Positions 1-9,347 of a stretch of 64,000 nt of DNA are shown one piece after another (the stretch's first letter is position 1; every line of letters starts with the position of its first letter). The DNA is taken from positions 2,046,001-2,110,000 of the forward strand of contig NZ_CP025429.1 in the NCBI RefSeq assembly GCF_002848345.1, in the 5' to 3' direction. The translations under genes and the position numbers were made by a program. Below the pieces are notes generated by a model. It did not search any database and was not told the origin of the DNA. It was given only the letters and a program-made list of their open reading frames with translations. Origin of the DNA: Chromobacterium sp. ATCC 53434. GTDB taxonomy: Bacteria > Pseudomonadota > Gammaproteobacteria > Burkholderiales > Chromobacteriaceae.

Positions 1-1
1 C

Positions 2-175
2 TTCCGTTCACTGAAATCGGAACGTGTTTATCTGACCCACTACCGGAGCTACGAGGAGGCGCGTACAGATGTGTTTGATTACATCCGTTTTTACAATCAC
101 CAACGACGTCATTCGACCCTGGGGTATCTGACCCCGGTTGAGTTCGAACGCCGCCGCTCAGAGCTTAGCGCTTAA
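2..175 (+). CDS. IS3-family transposase, C-terminal fragment (cut by window edge)
   Basis: The last 57 codons of an IS3-type transposase (OrfB, rve integrase core). The visible end carries the typical motif FYNHQRRHSTLGYLTP followed by VEFE, which in this family surrounds the final catalytic glutamate region of the DDE domain. The 5' part lies outside the window, so completeness cannot be judged. Right of the stop, a T/G-rich stretch ending near 200 (tgtcc...gggacaga) probably includes the right end of the element. It belongs to the mobile fraction and has no functional tie to the downstream nar genes. Confidence 0.85.
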   Translation, partial: FRSLKSERVYLTHYRSYEEARTDVFDYIRFYNHQRRHSTLGYLTPVEFERRRSELSA

Positions 176-760
176 CCCTCTGTCCATGGGGAGTGGGACA
201 GACCAATCATCAGCAATAAAACTGTACATTTTTTTGAGATTTTCATTATGGGGGGCTCCATCGGCAGTCTAACTTGTAATTTAGTCACCAAAAATATCGC
301 GTGCGAACTTAACATTTTGGCGAATGGAAAATATGCCGTCAAGATTTTGATATTGGAATCAGCCTGATGCGGGGCAGGATACTTCTTATGGAGGCCTAAA
401 ATTGGACGAAATACACCACTAGTCAGGCATGATCATTCAACTCTGAGCTTAATAGACACATGAGCGTGCAGCCGAGTAGCGCAGGTTGGCCTATCGGGCC
501 ATGCTCGCATCCATTTAGAGGTGACGACAGGGCAGTAAATACCGTCTTTCACGTCAAGTAGCTCCTACGTAGTCGGCCCGGTAAGGTTGGTGTGTTTTCA
601 GTATGCCAAAGCACGGATGGACCAGCTTGTGCATAGCCGCTCCCAAGGCGGACACTCTTGTCTTGCCTCGGGCTAGCAATCGTTGATACAGCGACTTCAC
701 ATGTGGGTTGTGTCGTATGGTGACTACTGCTGCTATATACAGTACAGCTCGAAGGCACGC
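176..760. other. gene-free stretch beside IS3 end
   Basis: 585 bases without a convincing gene. It is more AT-rich than the surrounding coding DNA at its left side (200-480). No hairpin with a T-run follows the narL stop on the minus strand. It may be debris left by the IS insertion or the remote regulatory region of a lost gene. Confidence 0.5.
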
Positions 761-1411
761 TCAGACCTTGTCCAGCCCATGCTCCACGGCATAGACCGCC
801 GCCTGCACCCGGCTGCTCAGCGACAGCTTGCGCAGGATGTTTTGCACATGGACCTTGACCGTGCTCTCGGCCAGGTCTAGCCCGCGGGCGATTTCCTTGT
901 TGCTGGCGCCGCGCGCCAGCCAGCCCAACGTTTCCCGCTCGCGCGGGGTCAGCGCGTCGGCCTCGCTGGTCTTGGCCGTCTGCGGCTGGCGCAGCTGGGC
1001 CAATAGCTTGGCCGTCATTTCCGGCGACAGCACGCTGTCGCCGTCCACCGCGCGGCGAATGCTGTCCAGCAGGAAGTCGGCGTTGATGTTCTTCAGCAGG
1101 TAGCCGCGGGCGCCGCCGCGCATGCATTCGGCCAGATCGTCGCCGTCCTCGGACACGGTCAGCATCAGCACCGCGATGTCGGGACAGGCGCTGAGTATTT
1201 GCAGCAGCGCTTCGCGGCCGTTCATCACCGGCATGTCCAGGTCCAGCAGCACCACGTCGGGCTTCAGCAGTTCGGCCTGCTTGACGCCGTCCAGTCCGTC
1301 GGCGGCTTCGCCGACCACCAGGAAATCGTCCTGCCGCTGCAATAGCGCCTTCAAGCCGCTGCGAAACAGCGTGTGATCGTCAATCAGTAAAATGCGTATG
1401 GCTTGTGTCAT
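761..1411 (-). CDS. narL: nitrate/nitrite response regulator NarL
   Basis: A 216-residue NarL/FixJ-type response regulator. The receiver domain (about 1-120) shows the acidic pocket LIDDH, the phospho-acceptor aspartate in LLDLDMP (near residue 57) and the conserved Lys in GYLLKNI. A LuxR-type helix-turn-helix follows at about 150-210 (LTPRERETL...SNKEIARGLDLAESTVKVHVQNI). The length equals that of E. coli NarL. The start overlaps the stop of narX by four bases (ATGA), so the two are translationally coupled. It is the likely output for the NarX sensor and should bind heptamer sites in promoters of nitrate respiration genes. No terminator is visible downstream. Confidence 0.93.
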   Translation of the reverse strand: MTQAIRILLIDDHTLFRSGLKALLQRQDDFLVVGEAADGLDGVKQAELLKPDVVLLDLDMPVMNGREALLQILSACPDIAVLMLTVSEDGDDLAECMRGGARGYLLKNINADFLLDSIRRAVDGDSVLSPEMTAKLLAQLRQPQTAKTSEADALTPRERETLGWLARGASNKEIARGLDLAESTVKVHVQNILRKLSLSSRVQAAVYAVEHGLDKV

Positions 1412-3312
1412 GCGCTGATGCGCTCCTCTTTGGGCAGGGTCAGTTCCACCGTGGTGCCCTGTTTCGGCGCCGAGCGAATGTGGATCCGGCTGTGTATGCG
1501 GTTGGCCCGCTCTTGCATGATGGACACGCCGACATGGCTCGCGGCCTTGGCGGCGAGCTGGTCGGGGTCGAAGCCGCGGCCGTTGTCGCGGATGCGCATG
1601 CTGAAGCTGGCGGCGTTGTCTATTTCCACCTCGACTTCGCTGGCTTCGGCGTGCTTGCGGATATTGGACAGCGCCTCCTGCAGGATGAAGAACACCTGCA
1701 ACTGCTGCTGCGGGTCCAGCGGCTTGCCTTCGCCGCGCATCTCCAGCCGCGTCGGCACCCGGGTCTGCTGTTCGAAGCGTTGCAGCAGCGTGCGCACCGC
1801 TTGCGGGAACTCCTGCTGGCTGATGCGGGTGCGGAAGTTGAGCAGCAACTCCCTGACGTCTTCGTAGCATTCCTGCACGCCGGTTCGAATGAAGACCAGG
1901 TTTTCGCGGGCCAGTTCCTCCTCGCGCGAATTCATCGCCTCTTCCAGCATCTGCGCTTGCAGATTGAGGAAGGACAGCGACTGGGCGATGCTGTCGTGCA
2001 GGCCCTGGGCCATCAGATTGCGTTCCTCGGACACGGCGAACTGGCGCTCGCGCGCGCTCAGCCGCTGGTTCTCTATGGCGACGCCCAGGTGCTGGCCCAG
2101 CGTTTCGATCAACAGTTGCTCCGCCATCGACAGCACGCGCTTGTCGCGGAAGTACAGCGTGAAGATGCCGACATCCTCCCGTTGACTGCGGATGTGGAAC
2201 ACGGCGATGGAGGCGAAGCCGGCCTTGCGGCAGTGGCGGATTTCCTCGCCCTCGAGTTCGCCGATGTGGCGCAGCACGGCAAACGGCTGCTGCATCGCCT
2301 CGCCGCAGTGGCAGGCGTCGTCGGGAATGCATTCCTCGCTTTGCGCCATATCGTCGGGCAGGCCCTGCTGGGCGATCTGGTCCAGCTTGCCGCGCGCCGC
2401 GTCCACCAGCCTGGCGTTGGCGGCGTCGGCGCCGGTCAGCCGCATCAGCCTGTCGATGAAGCCGCGGCAGGTTTCGTCCAGCGCGCGTTGCTGGTGCAGG
2501 AAGGAGCTCATATCGTACAGCGTCCTCAGCCTGAGATTCTGCTCCTCTACCTCGAAGGTCTTCTGCCTGACCTTGCTTTCCAGGTTCTGGTACAGGTCCT
2601 GCATCCGGCCGGCCATCTGGTTGAAGCCGTCGGCCAGCATGCCGAACTCGTCCTGGCGGTCCACTTTGACCCGGGTGTCCAGTTCGCCCTCGCGCAGGCG
2701 GCGTATCGCGTCGCTCAGCGCGCTGACCGGATTGATCACCATCAGGAACAGCATGTAGGCCATGGTCACCGCGCAGGCCAGCGCCATCGCGATCAGCACC
2801 ATCTGGAACATCCGCAGCAGATTGGTGTGCTTCTCGTTGTCGCGCTCGAGCAGGCCGACCAGGCCGTCTATCTCGGCGACGAAGGCGTGCAGCTGCTGCG
2901 CCGAAGGCCCGGCGCCGGCGGCCTGCAGCCGCGGACGGATGTCGTTTCGCCAGCGCTGTTCCAGCAGCTGTTCCTGTTGGCGGATGTCGCGGTTGTCCGG
3001 CAGGAACAGCGGACGGGCCGGGTCGCCGTGTCTCAGCAGCCGGGCCAGCGTCTCGTCGAAGCCGCTTATCTCGGCGCGCAGCCTCTGCTCCGGCGTCTGG
3101 ACGGACAGCAGATAGGCGGCGCGGAAGGTGCGCATGCGCAGGCTGCCGACATCGTTGATCGCGGCGGCGCCGCCTTCCAGTCGCCAGGACAGCGCCAGCG
3201 TGCAGCCTATCGAGACCAGGGCGACGAAAAGCGCCAGCAGGGACAGCACCAGCAGCTTGCTGGCCAGGGTACGAAAGCGGGGAAGCGCGGGGAAGATGTC
3301 GGGCATGGGCAT
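1408..3312 (-). CDS. narX: nitrate/nitrite sensor histidine kinase NarX
   Basis: A 634-residue membrane sensor kinase. A transmembrane segment at about 17-40 is followed by the periplasmic P-box motif [14 protein letters not shown] (about 47-60) that binds nitrate in NarX/NarQ, a second membrane segment near 170-193, a HAMP domain (DEFGMLADGFNQM), a central cysteine cluster (C328, C334, C336), the HisKA_3 H-box with H439 in QGLHDSIAQSL, and a HATPase domain with [12 protein letters not shown] and DNGRGFDP. All key residues for autophosphorylation are present. It overlaps narL by four bases. The start at 3312 has no strong ribosome site; an in-frame ATG six bases downstream is equally possible. 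Confidence 0.93.
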   Translation of the reverse strand: MPMPDIFPALPRFRTLASKLLVLSLLALFVALVSIGCTLALSWRLEGGAAAINDVGSLRMRTFRAAYLLSVQTPEQRLRAEISGFDETLARLLRHGDPARPLFLPDNRDIRQQEQLLEQRWRNDIRPRLQAAGAGPSAQQLHAFVAEIDGLVGLLERDNEKHTNLLRMFQMVLIAMALACAVTMAYMLFLMVINPVSALSDAIRRLREGELDTRVKVDRQDEFGMLADGFNQMAGRMQDLYQNLESKVRQKTFEVEEQNLRLRTLYDMSSFLHQQRALDETCRGFIDRLMRLTGADAANARLVDAARGKLDQIAQQGLPDDMAQSEECIPDDACHCGEAMQQPFAVLRHIGELEGEEIRHCRKAGFASIAVFHIRSQREDVGIFTLYFRDKRVLSMAEQLLIETLGQHLGVAIENQRLSARERQFAVSEERNLMAQGLHDSIAQSLSFLNLQAQMLEEAMNSREEELARENLVFIRTGVQECYEDVRELLLNFRTRISQQEFPQAVRTLLQRFEQQTRVPTRLEMRGEGKPLDPQQQLQVFFILQEALSNIRKHAEASEVEVEIDNAASFSMRIRDNGRGFDPDQLAAKAASHVGVSIMQERANRIHSRIHIRSAPKQGTTVELTLPKEERISA

Positions 3313-3445
3313 GATGGAATGGCGAACGGCGGCGGGGCGCGAATATCCATCGCGCCATTGGTTTTGATATCGACTGTCTTAACATAGCTTTTATCGGCGA
3401 CCGAGACAATCCGCCAAAAGGAGAATGCTAGGGCGCGAGGCGGTT

Positions 3446-5275
3446 CTAGCCGGCTTCCCGGGGCAGGATCAGCTCCACCATGGCGCCGTGCTCCGGCGCG
3501 GAGACGACGCGGATGCGGCCGTTGATGCGGCGGGCTTGCTGCCGCATGCGGGACAGGCCGGCGCGGCCCTCGTCGTGCTCGGTCGGCGGCGGATCGAAGC
3601 CGCGGCCGTTGTCGCGGATAGACAGACGGAAGCCGGCGGCGTTGTCTATTTCCACCTCAACCTGGCTGGCCGCCGCGTGCCTGCGGATATTGGACAGCGC
3701 CTCCTGCAGGATGGCGCAGGCCTGCAATTGCAGCTGAGGCGCAAGCGGCGCGCCGTCGCCGCGCGTTTCCAGCCGGGCCGGCACCCGGGTTTGCAGCTCG
3801 AAGCGGCGCAACAGCGTTTGCGCCAGCTCGGCGAAGTCCGGGGCGGCGGCGTCGGTCAGCAGGCCGCGCATGTCTTCGCCGCACTGCCGCGCGCCGGCGC
3901 GTATGGCGGCGAGGCTTTCATGGACCCCGGCCTCTGCGCGTCCGTCCAGCGCGTCCTCCAGCATCTGCGCCTGCAGGTCGAGCAGGAACAGCGACTGGAC
4001 GATATTGTCACGCGCTTCGCTATGCAGCAGATGGCTGGCTCCCGATGCCGTCAGCCGCTGGCTTTCTATCGCCATGCCGACGTGATGGCCCAGTGTCTCT
4101 ATCAGGGTCCGCTCCGGCTCTGACAGGGTGCGCGGCTGGTGGAAATACAGCGCGAGGACGCCGACGTCGTCGTGGCTGCTGTGGATGCGAAACAGCGCGA
4201 AGGAGGAGAAGCCGGCACACTGGCAATGAGCGAGTTCGGCTTCGTCGTCCAGTTCTAGGCGTAGCGGCGAGGTGTCGCGGTCCGGGGCGGCGCTGCTCCC
4301 CGGACTGGCCGCTTGCCCGGCCGGCAAGCCGATCTGGGCGATGGACTCCAGCGTGCCGCGCGCCGGATCGACCAGCCGCAGGCTGGCGGCATCGGCGCCG
4401 GTTCTCTCCATCAGGTGGCGGATGAAGCCCTGGCCGGTTTCGTCCAGCGGACGCGGTTGGTGCAGGAAGGAGACCATGTCGTAAAGCGCCTGCAGGTGCA
4501 GGCTCTTTTCCTCGACGGCGCGGGTTTTGTCGCGCACCTCGGCCTCCAGGTCATGGTAAAGCGCCTGCAGCCGGCCGGCCATCTGATTGACGCCATCTGC
4601 CAGTACGCCGAATTCGTCGCGATTGTCGAACTCCACTCGCGCTTCCAGCTGGCCGTCGCCGAGCCGGCTGATGGCCTGGCTCAACCGCTTGAGCGGACCG
4701 ATCACTTGTCGCAACAGCAGATAGGCGATGGTCGCCGTGCCGAGCACCGTCACCGCGATCAAGCTCATCAGACACAGGCGCAACAGGCGGATGGTGTTTT
4801 CGTTGTCGCGCTCCACCATGCTGACCAAGCGGTCTATCTCCACCACGAAAGCCTGCACTTGCCGCAGCGGAGGGCCGTCGGAGCCGGGCTGCAGCAATGG
4901 CCGCAGTTGCTCGCTCCATTGCCGCTCGATCAGCCCCTCCTGGCCGCGCACCGCCGGATTGTCGGGCAGGAACAGCGGGCGCGCCGGATCGCCATGGCGC
5001 AGGCGCAGCAGAATCTGGTCGAAGGTGTCGATCTCGTTTTCCACTTGCTGGGCGGCGGCTTGGTCCGATTGCAGATAACTGAGCCGGTAGCTGCGCATGC
5101 GCAGGCTGCCGACGTCGTTGATCGCCGCGGCGCCGCCTTCCAGCCGCCAGGACAGCATCAGCGCGTAGACGATGAAGACCAGGACCGTCGCCAGCGCCAG
5201 CAAGGACATGGCCAGCAGCTTGCCCACCAGGCCGTGGAAACGGCGGGGGCGGGCGGACGGTTCGAATGGCGGCAT
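3446..5275 (-). CDS. NarX-like sensor protein lacking the phospho-accepting histidine
   Basis: A 609-residue paralogue of the neighbouring NarX. It keeps two membrane segments, the P-box ([12 protein letters not shown], about 50-61), HAMP and an intact HATPase domain ([20 protein letters not shown]). At the H-box the neighbour reads GLHDSIAQSL, but this protein reads [10 protein letters not shown]: Arg422 (codon 4010-4012) stands where the histidine should be, and the segment before it is about seven residues shorter. The central CxxxxxCxC cluster is also gone. Start chosen at 5275 because AAGGAG lies five bases upstream; a longer frame to 5392 has no support. It sits 133 bases upstream of narX on the same strand. 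Probably a pseudo-kinase that still binds nitrate and ATP; it might modulate NarX by heterodimerising, which is inference. Confidence 0.85.
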   Translation of the reverse strand: MPPFEPSARPRRFHGLVGKLLAMSLLALATVLVFIVYALMLSWRLEGGAAAINDVGSLRMRSYRLSYLQSDQAAAQQVENEIDTFDQILLRLRHGDPARPLFLPDNPAVRGQEGLIERQWSEQLRPLLQPGSDGPPLRQVQAFVVEIDRLVSMVERDNENTIRLLRLCLMSLIAVTVLGTATIAYLLLRQVIGPLKRLSQAISRLGDGQLEARVEFDNRDEFGVLADGVNQMAGRLQALYHDLEAEVRDKTRAVEEKSLHLQALYDMVSFLHQPRPLDETGQGFIRHLMERTGADAASLRLVDPARGTLESIAQIGLPAGQAASPGSSAAPDRDTSPLRLELDDEAELAHCQCAGFSSFALFRIHSSHDDVGVLALYFHQPRTLSEPERTLIETLGHHVGMAIESQRLTASGASHLLHSEARDNIVQSLFLLDLQAQMLEDALDGRAEAGVHESLAAIRAGARQCGEDMRGLLTDAAAPDFAELAQTLLRRFELQTRVPARLETRGDGAPLAPQLQLQACAILQEALSNIRRHAAASQVEVEIDNAAGFRLSIRDNGRGFDPPPTEHDEGRAGLSRMRQQARRINGRIRVVSAPEHGAMVELILPREAG

Positions 5276-5438
5276 GCATTCTCCTTTCGATGGATGGCGG
5301 ACGGAGGGTGGACGCGGCACAATGCGGCAGGCGGGAGGCCGGCGGTTCAGGCCATTAGTTGATTCTAGTTTCAACAATATCAAAATCATCAAAATAGTGG
5401 CCGGCGCGCCCGGCGGCTATCGATGGACAGGAGCAGAG

Positions 5439-5939
5439 ATGCCAACAGTACTGGGCGTGTGCGGTTATTCCGGCAGCGGCAAGACCACCCTGCTGGAGGC
5501 GTTGTTGCCGGCGTTGGCCGCGCGGGGCGTCGCGGTGTCGGTGATCAAGCACAGCCATCACGATATCGAGCTGGACACGTCGGGCAAGGACAGCTTCCGT
5601 CACCGCCGTGCCGGCGCCCGCGAGGTGATGGTGGTGTCGCCGCATCGTTTCGGCTTGTTCGCCGAGACCGAGCGCGAGTTGACGCTGGACGAGCAGATCG
5701 CGCGGTTGGCGCCGTGCGATCTGGTGCTGCTGGAAGGGCAGAAGACGCTGCCGCTGGCCAAGCTGGAAGTCTATCGGCCGGCATTGGGAAAGCCCGCCCT
5801 CCATGATGTGGATCCCGATGTTATCGCGGTGGCCTGCGACGCGCCGTTGCGCGCCGGCGTGCCGGTGCTGGACCTGAACGATGCGGAAGCGGTGGCGGAC
5901 TTCATCGCCGGCTGGCTGAGCGGCGCCGCGCGCGCCTGA
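5439..5939 (+). CDS. mobB: molybdopterin-guanine dinucleotide biosynthesis adaptor MobB
   Basis: A 166-residue P-loop protein with Walker [11 protein letters not shown] at residues 9-18, IKHSHHD and [15 protein letters not shown], all typical of MobB, a GTP-binding partner of MobA in making the bis-MGD form of molybdenum cofactor. The C-terminus (VIAVACDAP...VPVLDLND) is also characteristic. Start at 5439 is preceded by CAGGAG; the longer frame starting at 5172 overlaps the divergent sensor gene and is not supported. It is divergent from the NarX paralogue, and since nitrate reductase uses bis-MGD, the context fits anaerobic nitrate respiration. Confidence 0.92.
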   Translation: MPTVLGVCGYSGSGKTTLLEALLPALAARGVAVSVIKHSHHDIELDTSGKDSFRHRRAGAREVMVVSPHRFGLFAETERELTLDEQIARLAPCDLVLLEGQKTLPLAKLEVYRPALGKPALHDVDPDVIAVACDAPLRAGVPVLDLNDAEAVADFIAGWLSGAARA

Positions 5940-6098
5940 GGGGTGGAAAGGGTGGTCGTTGCTGTAAATATCTGATTGTTGAAATTTAATTCTTGTTTTA
6001 TTATTTTTTGTAGACTTAATATCGCTATTTTTCGCGATTTTTGAGTAATTATTTTTCAGTAAATCGCTAAAATGGCGCAAATTGTTTCAAGAGTCGCC

Positions 6099-7046
6099 AT
6101 GAAGCCCGCAATATCCCACCGCAACGCCTACATCCTGCTGACGCTGACCATGCTGATGTGGTCCACCAATTTCGTCATCGCCCGCGCCCTGCATGGGCTG
6201 ATCGGTCCGTTCACGCTGGCCTTCGCCCGCTGGGGCATCGCGCTGTGCTGCCTGCTGCCGATCGCGCTGCCGCGGCTGAGGCGCGAATGGCCCGGCCTGC
6301 GCCGGCAATGGCGTTTGCTGTTGCTGCTGGGCTTGTTCGGCATCGGTCTGACCAATAGCTTCCTGTACTGGGCGGTGCGCACCACCACCGCGACCAACGC
6401 TGTCATCCTGAACAGCGCCACGCCGGTGATGGTGTTGTTGCTGGGTTCGCTGTATTTCCGCCAGCGGCTCAGCCGGCGGCAATGGAGCGGCATGGCGCTG
6501 GCCTTGTCCGGGGCCCTGCTGATCGTGCTGAAGGGCGATCCGCGCGCACTGGCCGGTTTCCATTTCGGCGGCGGCGATCTGCTGGTGCTGGCCGGCGGGC
6601 TGAGCTGGGCGGTGTATACGCTGGGCCTGCGCAAATTGAAGCCGGGCATCGATCCGCTGGTGTTGATGGCCACGCTGCTGTTGATCGGGGAGCTGCTGTT
6701 GCTGGGGCCGTTCGCCTGGGAGGCGAGCGGCTCGGGCTGGCCGTCGCTGGGCGGCGGCGCCTGGGCCAGCCTGATCTATCTGGGCCTGCTGCCGTCGGTG
6801 CTGGCCTATTTGATGTACAACCGCGCGGTGGCGGTGGTCGGGACCGCCAGGGCGGCCGGCTTCCTGTATCTGATGCCGGCCTTCGGCGCGTTGCAGTCCA
6901 TCCTGCTGCTGGGCGAGGAGCTGCGCTGGTATCACGCGGCCGGCCTGGCCGCGATTTTCGGCGGCATCGCGCTCAGCTCGCTGCTGCGCGCCCGGCCCGC
7001 GGCGGATGGCGCGCCACTGCCGGCGGGCGCTGCTAAGCGGGCCTGA
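6099..7046 (+). CDS. EamA/DMT-family membrane transporter
   Basis: About 315 residues forming ten hydrophobic segments in two repeated EamA domains (first ending near residue 145, second from about 155). Motifs such as LMWSTNFVIARAL near the N-terminus and SLIYLGLLPSVLAYLMYNRAV in the second half are typical of RhaT/YdcZ-like drug/metabolite exporters. The substrate cannot be told from sequence. Two ATGs are possible, 6072 and 6099; the second fits family length better and follows a weak CAAGAG. The preceding 130 bases are strongly AT-rich and probably hold the promoter. A strong hairpin follows at 7055-7076. Confidence 0.85.
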   Translation: MKPAISHRNAYILLTLTMLMWSTNFVIARALHGLIGPFTLAFARWGIALCCLLPIALPRLRREWPGLRRQWRLLLLLGLFGIGLTNSFLYWAVRTTTATNAVILNSATPVMVLLLGSLYFRQRLSRRQWSGMALALSGALLIVLKGDPRALAGFHFGGGDLLVLAGGLSWAVYTLGLRKLKPGIDPLVLMATLLLIGELLLLGPFAWEASGSGWPSLGGGAWASLIYLGLLPSVLAYLMYNRAVAVVGTARAAGFLYLMPAFGALQSILLLGEELRWYHAAGLAAIFGGIALSSLLRARPAADGAPLPAGAAKRA

Positions 7047-7051
7047 TAAAG

Positions 7052-7082
7052 AAACGGGACCGGCGCGCCGGTCCCGTTTTTC
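7052..7082. terminator. bidirectional rho-independent terminator
   Basis: A perfect 22-base palindrome (7055-7076; arm CGGGACCGGCG) is flanked by AAA on the left and a run of five Ts on the right. It lies between the convergent transporter gene and the membrane-protein gene, so it can serve both. Confidence 0.85.
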
Positions 7083-7104
7083 GCATCGGATGAAGTCCGG
7101 CGGC

Positions 7105-7674
7105 TCAGGTGAAGTTCAGCAGCAGCGGCATCAGCCAGCTTTCCACCCCGGCCAGCAGCAGCGGCAGCAGCAGGCATAGCGCGGCCCAGCTCGCCCATGG
7201 CGCGCGGCAGTCCTGCGTGCGGCGGATCGCCAGCAGTTGCATGCGATAGGCGGCGTAGCCGATCGCCGCGGTCAGCGGCGGCGCCAGCACATAGACGGCC
7301 AGCGGCCGCCATTCCAGCCACGGCGACAGGCCGATCACGCCGACATGCAAGGCGAGCTGGCTGCAGAACAGCGCCGTCAGCCTGGGATCGCGGCCCGGGA
7401 AAACCAGCGCGCGCCGTTCCACCCGCATATTGGCCGGCACCCACATCGAGGCGGCCAGGCCGAGCCAGGCGTAGGGGTAGAGGAAGGGAAGCAGCAGCGG
7501 CGCGATGGAGACCGGCTCCGGGTGGCGGTCCAACAGCAGGGCCAGCACCATGTAGGCGGCGGCGAAACAGGCGATGGCGCTGCCGTCGCGGCTGCGCGTC
7601 AGCCGCCAGCACAGGTGCAGAAAGAACAGGACGACGATCAGCAGCAGCAGGAAGCCTCCCGGCGTCGCCGTCAT
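7105..7674 (-). CDS. six-helix membrane protein of unknown function
   Basis: A 189-residue protein with about six hydrophobic segments (residues 5-25, 33-50, 57-80, 95-117, 122-143 and 160-187) and short loops. I do not recognise a family. Its start overlaps the stop of the DUF484 gene by four bases, so it is the last gene of the dapF-DUF484 operon; in other proteobacteria that position is usually taken by xerC. It could be a transporter subunit or a sensor membrane domain; nothing catalytic is visible. Confidence 0.7.
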   Translation of the reverse strand: MTATPGGFLLLLIVVLFFLHLCWRLTRSRDGSAIACFAAAYMVLALLLDRHPEPVSIAPLLLPFLYPYAWLGLAASMWVPANMRVERRALVFPGRDPRLTALFCSQLALHVGVIGLSPWLEWRPLAVYVLAPPLTAAIGYAAYRMQLLAIRRTQDCRAPWASWAALCLLLPLLLAGVESWLMPLLLNFT

Positions 7675-8324
7675 TGCGCCTCCAGCGCGGACAACAGCGC
7701 GGCGGAGATCAGTTCGCCGATCTGGCTCAAGTACTGGGTGTGCATGTCGAAGCTGAAGCGCTGGGTGTCGTCGCTGGCCAGCACCAGAATGCCGAAGGCC
7801 TGGCCGTCGGGGCCGCGCAGCGCCACCTGGGCGAACGATTGCAGCACCGGCGTCGGCGGGAACCAGCTCAGCACCTCGTCGTTGACATAGGGGCCGCAAT
7901 ACGGCGCGGTCAGATTGCGCGCCAGCCCCTGGACCTCGCTTTGCGCGTTGTAGTGCTCGCCGGCGCCGTCGGCGGCCGGATGCCACAGCCTGAGCGCCAC
8001 GCGCTCCAGCTGGAAGTGCTGGCGCAGGCTGCCCCGCAACGCGGCGATGCGGGATTCGAGGCCGCGGGCGGCCAGCTGGGCCAGCGTCAGCTGATGCAGC
8101 CTGGTCAGGATGCGATCGTTGTCCTGGCCGCGCTCTATCCATTGCTGCAACTGCGCCTCGAGCTGGCGGTTCTGGTCCTTCAGCTCCAGCATCTGCCTCT
8201 CGACGAAGGACACCACGACCCGCTCGCCGTTCTGCGGCGCCGACTGCAGACCGTAGCGCGCCGCCACCTGTTGCAGCAGTTCGGGATGTTCGTCGAGAAA
8301 AGCCAGGACCTGTTCGCTGTGCAT
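7671..8324 (-). CDS. DUF484 family protein (GAF-like fold)
   Basis: A 217-residue DUF484 protein. The N-terminus (HSEQVLAFLDEHPELL) is the family signature, followed by a coiled-coil stretch rich in Glu/Gln (about 45-75) and a GAF-like domain to the end. The start is ATG at 8324 with GGAAAGGG nine bases upstream; an upstream TTG at 8342 is less likely. Members are usually encoded directly after dapF and near xerC, as here for dapF. The biochemical role of the family is not established. Confidence 0.88.
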   Translation of the reverse strand: MHSEQVLAFLDEHPELLQQVAARYGLQSAPQNGERVVVSFVERQMLELKDQNRQLEAQLQQWIERGQDNDRILTRLHQLTLAQLAARGLESRIAALRGSLRQHFQLERVALRLWHPAADGAGEHYNAQSEVQGLARNLTAPYCGPYVNDEVLSWFPPTPVLQSFAQVALRGPDGQAFGILVLASDDTQRFSFDMHTQYLSQIGELISAALLSALEAQ

Positions 8325-8378
8325 GTGCCGCGCCCTTTCCAATTGTGATGCGGAAACCCGTTGGTGTCGCCGACGGGC

Positions 8379-9209
8379 CTAAAGTTCGATTTCGCCGCGG
8401 AAAACGGTGGCCGTCGGGCCGGTCATGATCACCGGGCTGCCTTCGCCGGCCCATTCGATCACGATGTCGCCGCCGCGGGCGTGGACCACGACGCGCGCGT
8501 CCAGCAGGCCCAGGCGGATGCCGCAGACCGCGGCCGCGCAGGCGCCGGTGCCGCAGGCCAGCGTTTCGCCGGCGCCGCGCTCGTAGACGCGCAGCCGGAT
8601 CTCGCCGCGGTTGACGATCTGCATGAAGCCGGCGTTGACCCGCTGCGGGAAGGCCGGGTGGCCTTCGATCCGGGGGCCGATCTCGGCGACCGGCGCGGCG
8701 TCGATGTCGTCCACCAGCTGCACCGCGTGCGGATTGCCCATCGAGGCGATGCTGACGACGACGCTGCGCTCGCCGAGCGGCAGCGGATAGGACAGGGCTT
8801 CGGCGTCGGCCAGGAAGGGCAGGTCGGCCGGCGCGAAGCGGGGCACGCCCATGTCGACCCGGACCAGGCCGTCGCCGAGGTATTCCGGCGCGATCACGCC
8901 GCGGGCGGTTTCCACCAGGATGCGGTCCTTGCCGGTCAGCGCCTCGTCGCGGACGAAGCGGGCGAAGCAGCGCGCGCCGTTGCCGCATTGCTCGACCTCG
9001 CCGCCGTCGTTGTTGAAGATGCGGTAGCGGAAGTCGTGACCGGCCTCGCGCGCCGGCTCCACCAGCAGCAGCTGGTCGAAGCCTATGCCGAGCTGGCGGT
9101 TGCCGAGCCGGCGGATCTGCTCCGGCGAGAGGGAGACCGACTGGCGCACGCCGTCGACGACCATGAAGTCGTTGCCCAGGCCGTGCATCTTGCTGAATTT
9201 CAGTTTCAT
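8379..9209 (-). CDS. dapF: diaminopimelate epimerase DapF
   Basis: A 276-residue enzyme converting LL- to meso-diaminopimelate for lysine and peptidoglycan synthesis. The two catalytic cysteines are clear: C75 in EQCGNGARC and C219 in LACGTGACA. The N-terminal [15 protein letters not shown] is the family start, which fixes the ATG at 9209 although the frame is open further upstream to 9317; no strong Shine-Dalgarno is seen. Length matches the family. DUF484 lies 54 bases downstream in the same operon. Confidence 0.96.
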   Translation of the reverse strand: MKLKFSKMHGLGNDFMVVDGVRQSVSLSPEQIRRLGNRQLGIGFDQLLLVEPAREAGHDFRYRIFNNDGGEVEQCGNGARCFARFVRDEALTGKDRILVETARGVIAPEYLGDGLVRVDMGVPRFAPADLPFLADAEALSYPLPLGERSVVVSIASMGNPHAVQLVDDIDAAPVAEIGPRIEGHPAFPQRVNAGFMQIVNRGEIRLRVYERGAGETLACGTGACAAAVCGIRLGLLDARVVVHARGGDIVIEWAGEGSPVIMTGPTATVFRGEIEL

Positions 9210-9347
9210 TCGGTGTCGCGTGGCGATGCGTTGCAGATGGGGCAGCTTAGCACAGCCTTTCGGGCGCGACATCTGCGGGAGAGGGGCTGCGCGGATGAGG
9301 TGACGGCGCGCGCCCATTTCCGCAGGCTGACGGAATGGGCGCGTCGC

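Noticed and set aside
1405..3387. 660-codon open frame on the plus strand opposite narX
   Set aside because: It mirrors the narX gene, has a low-complexity Ala/Gln/His/Arg composition typical of the antisense of GC-rich genes, and lacks any motif or ribosome site.
5357..5372. FNR-like site TTGATTCTAGTTTCAA upstream of the NarX paralogue
   Set aside because: Spacing is two bases too long for TTGAT-N4-ATCAA and only 12 of 16 positions are palindromic.
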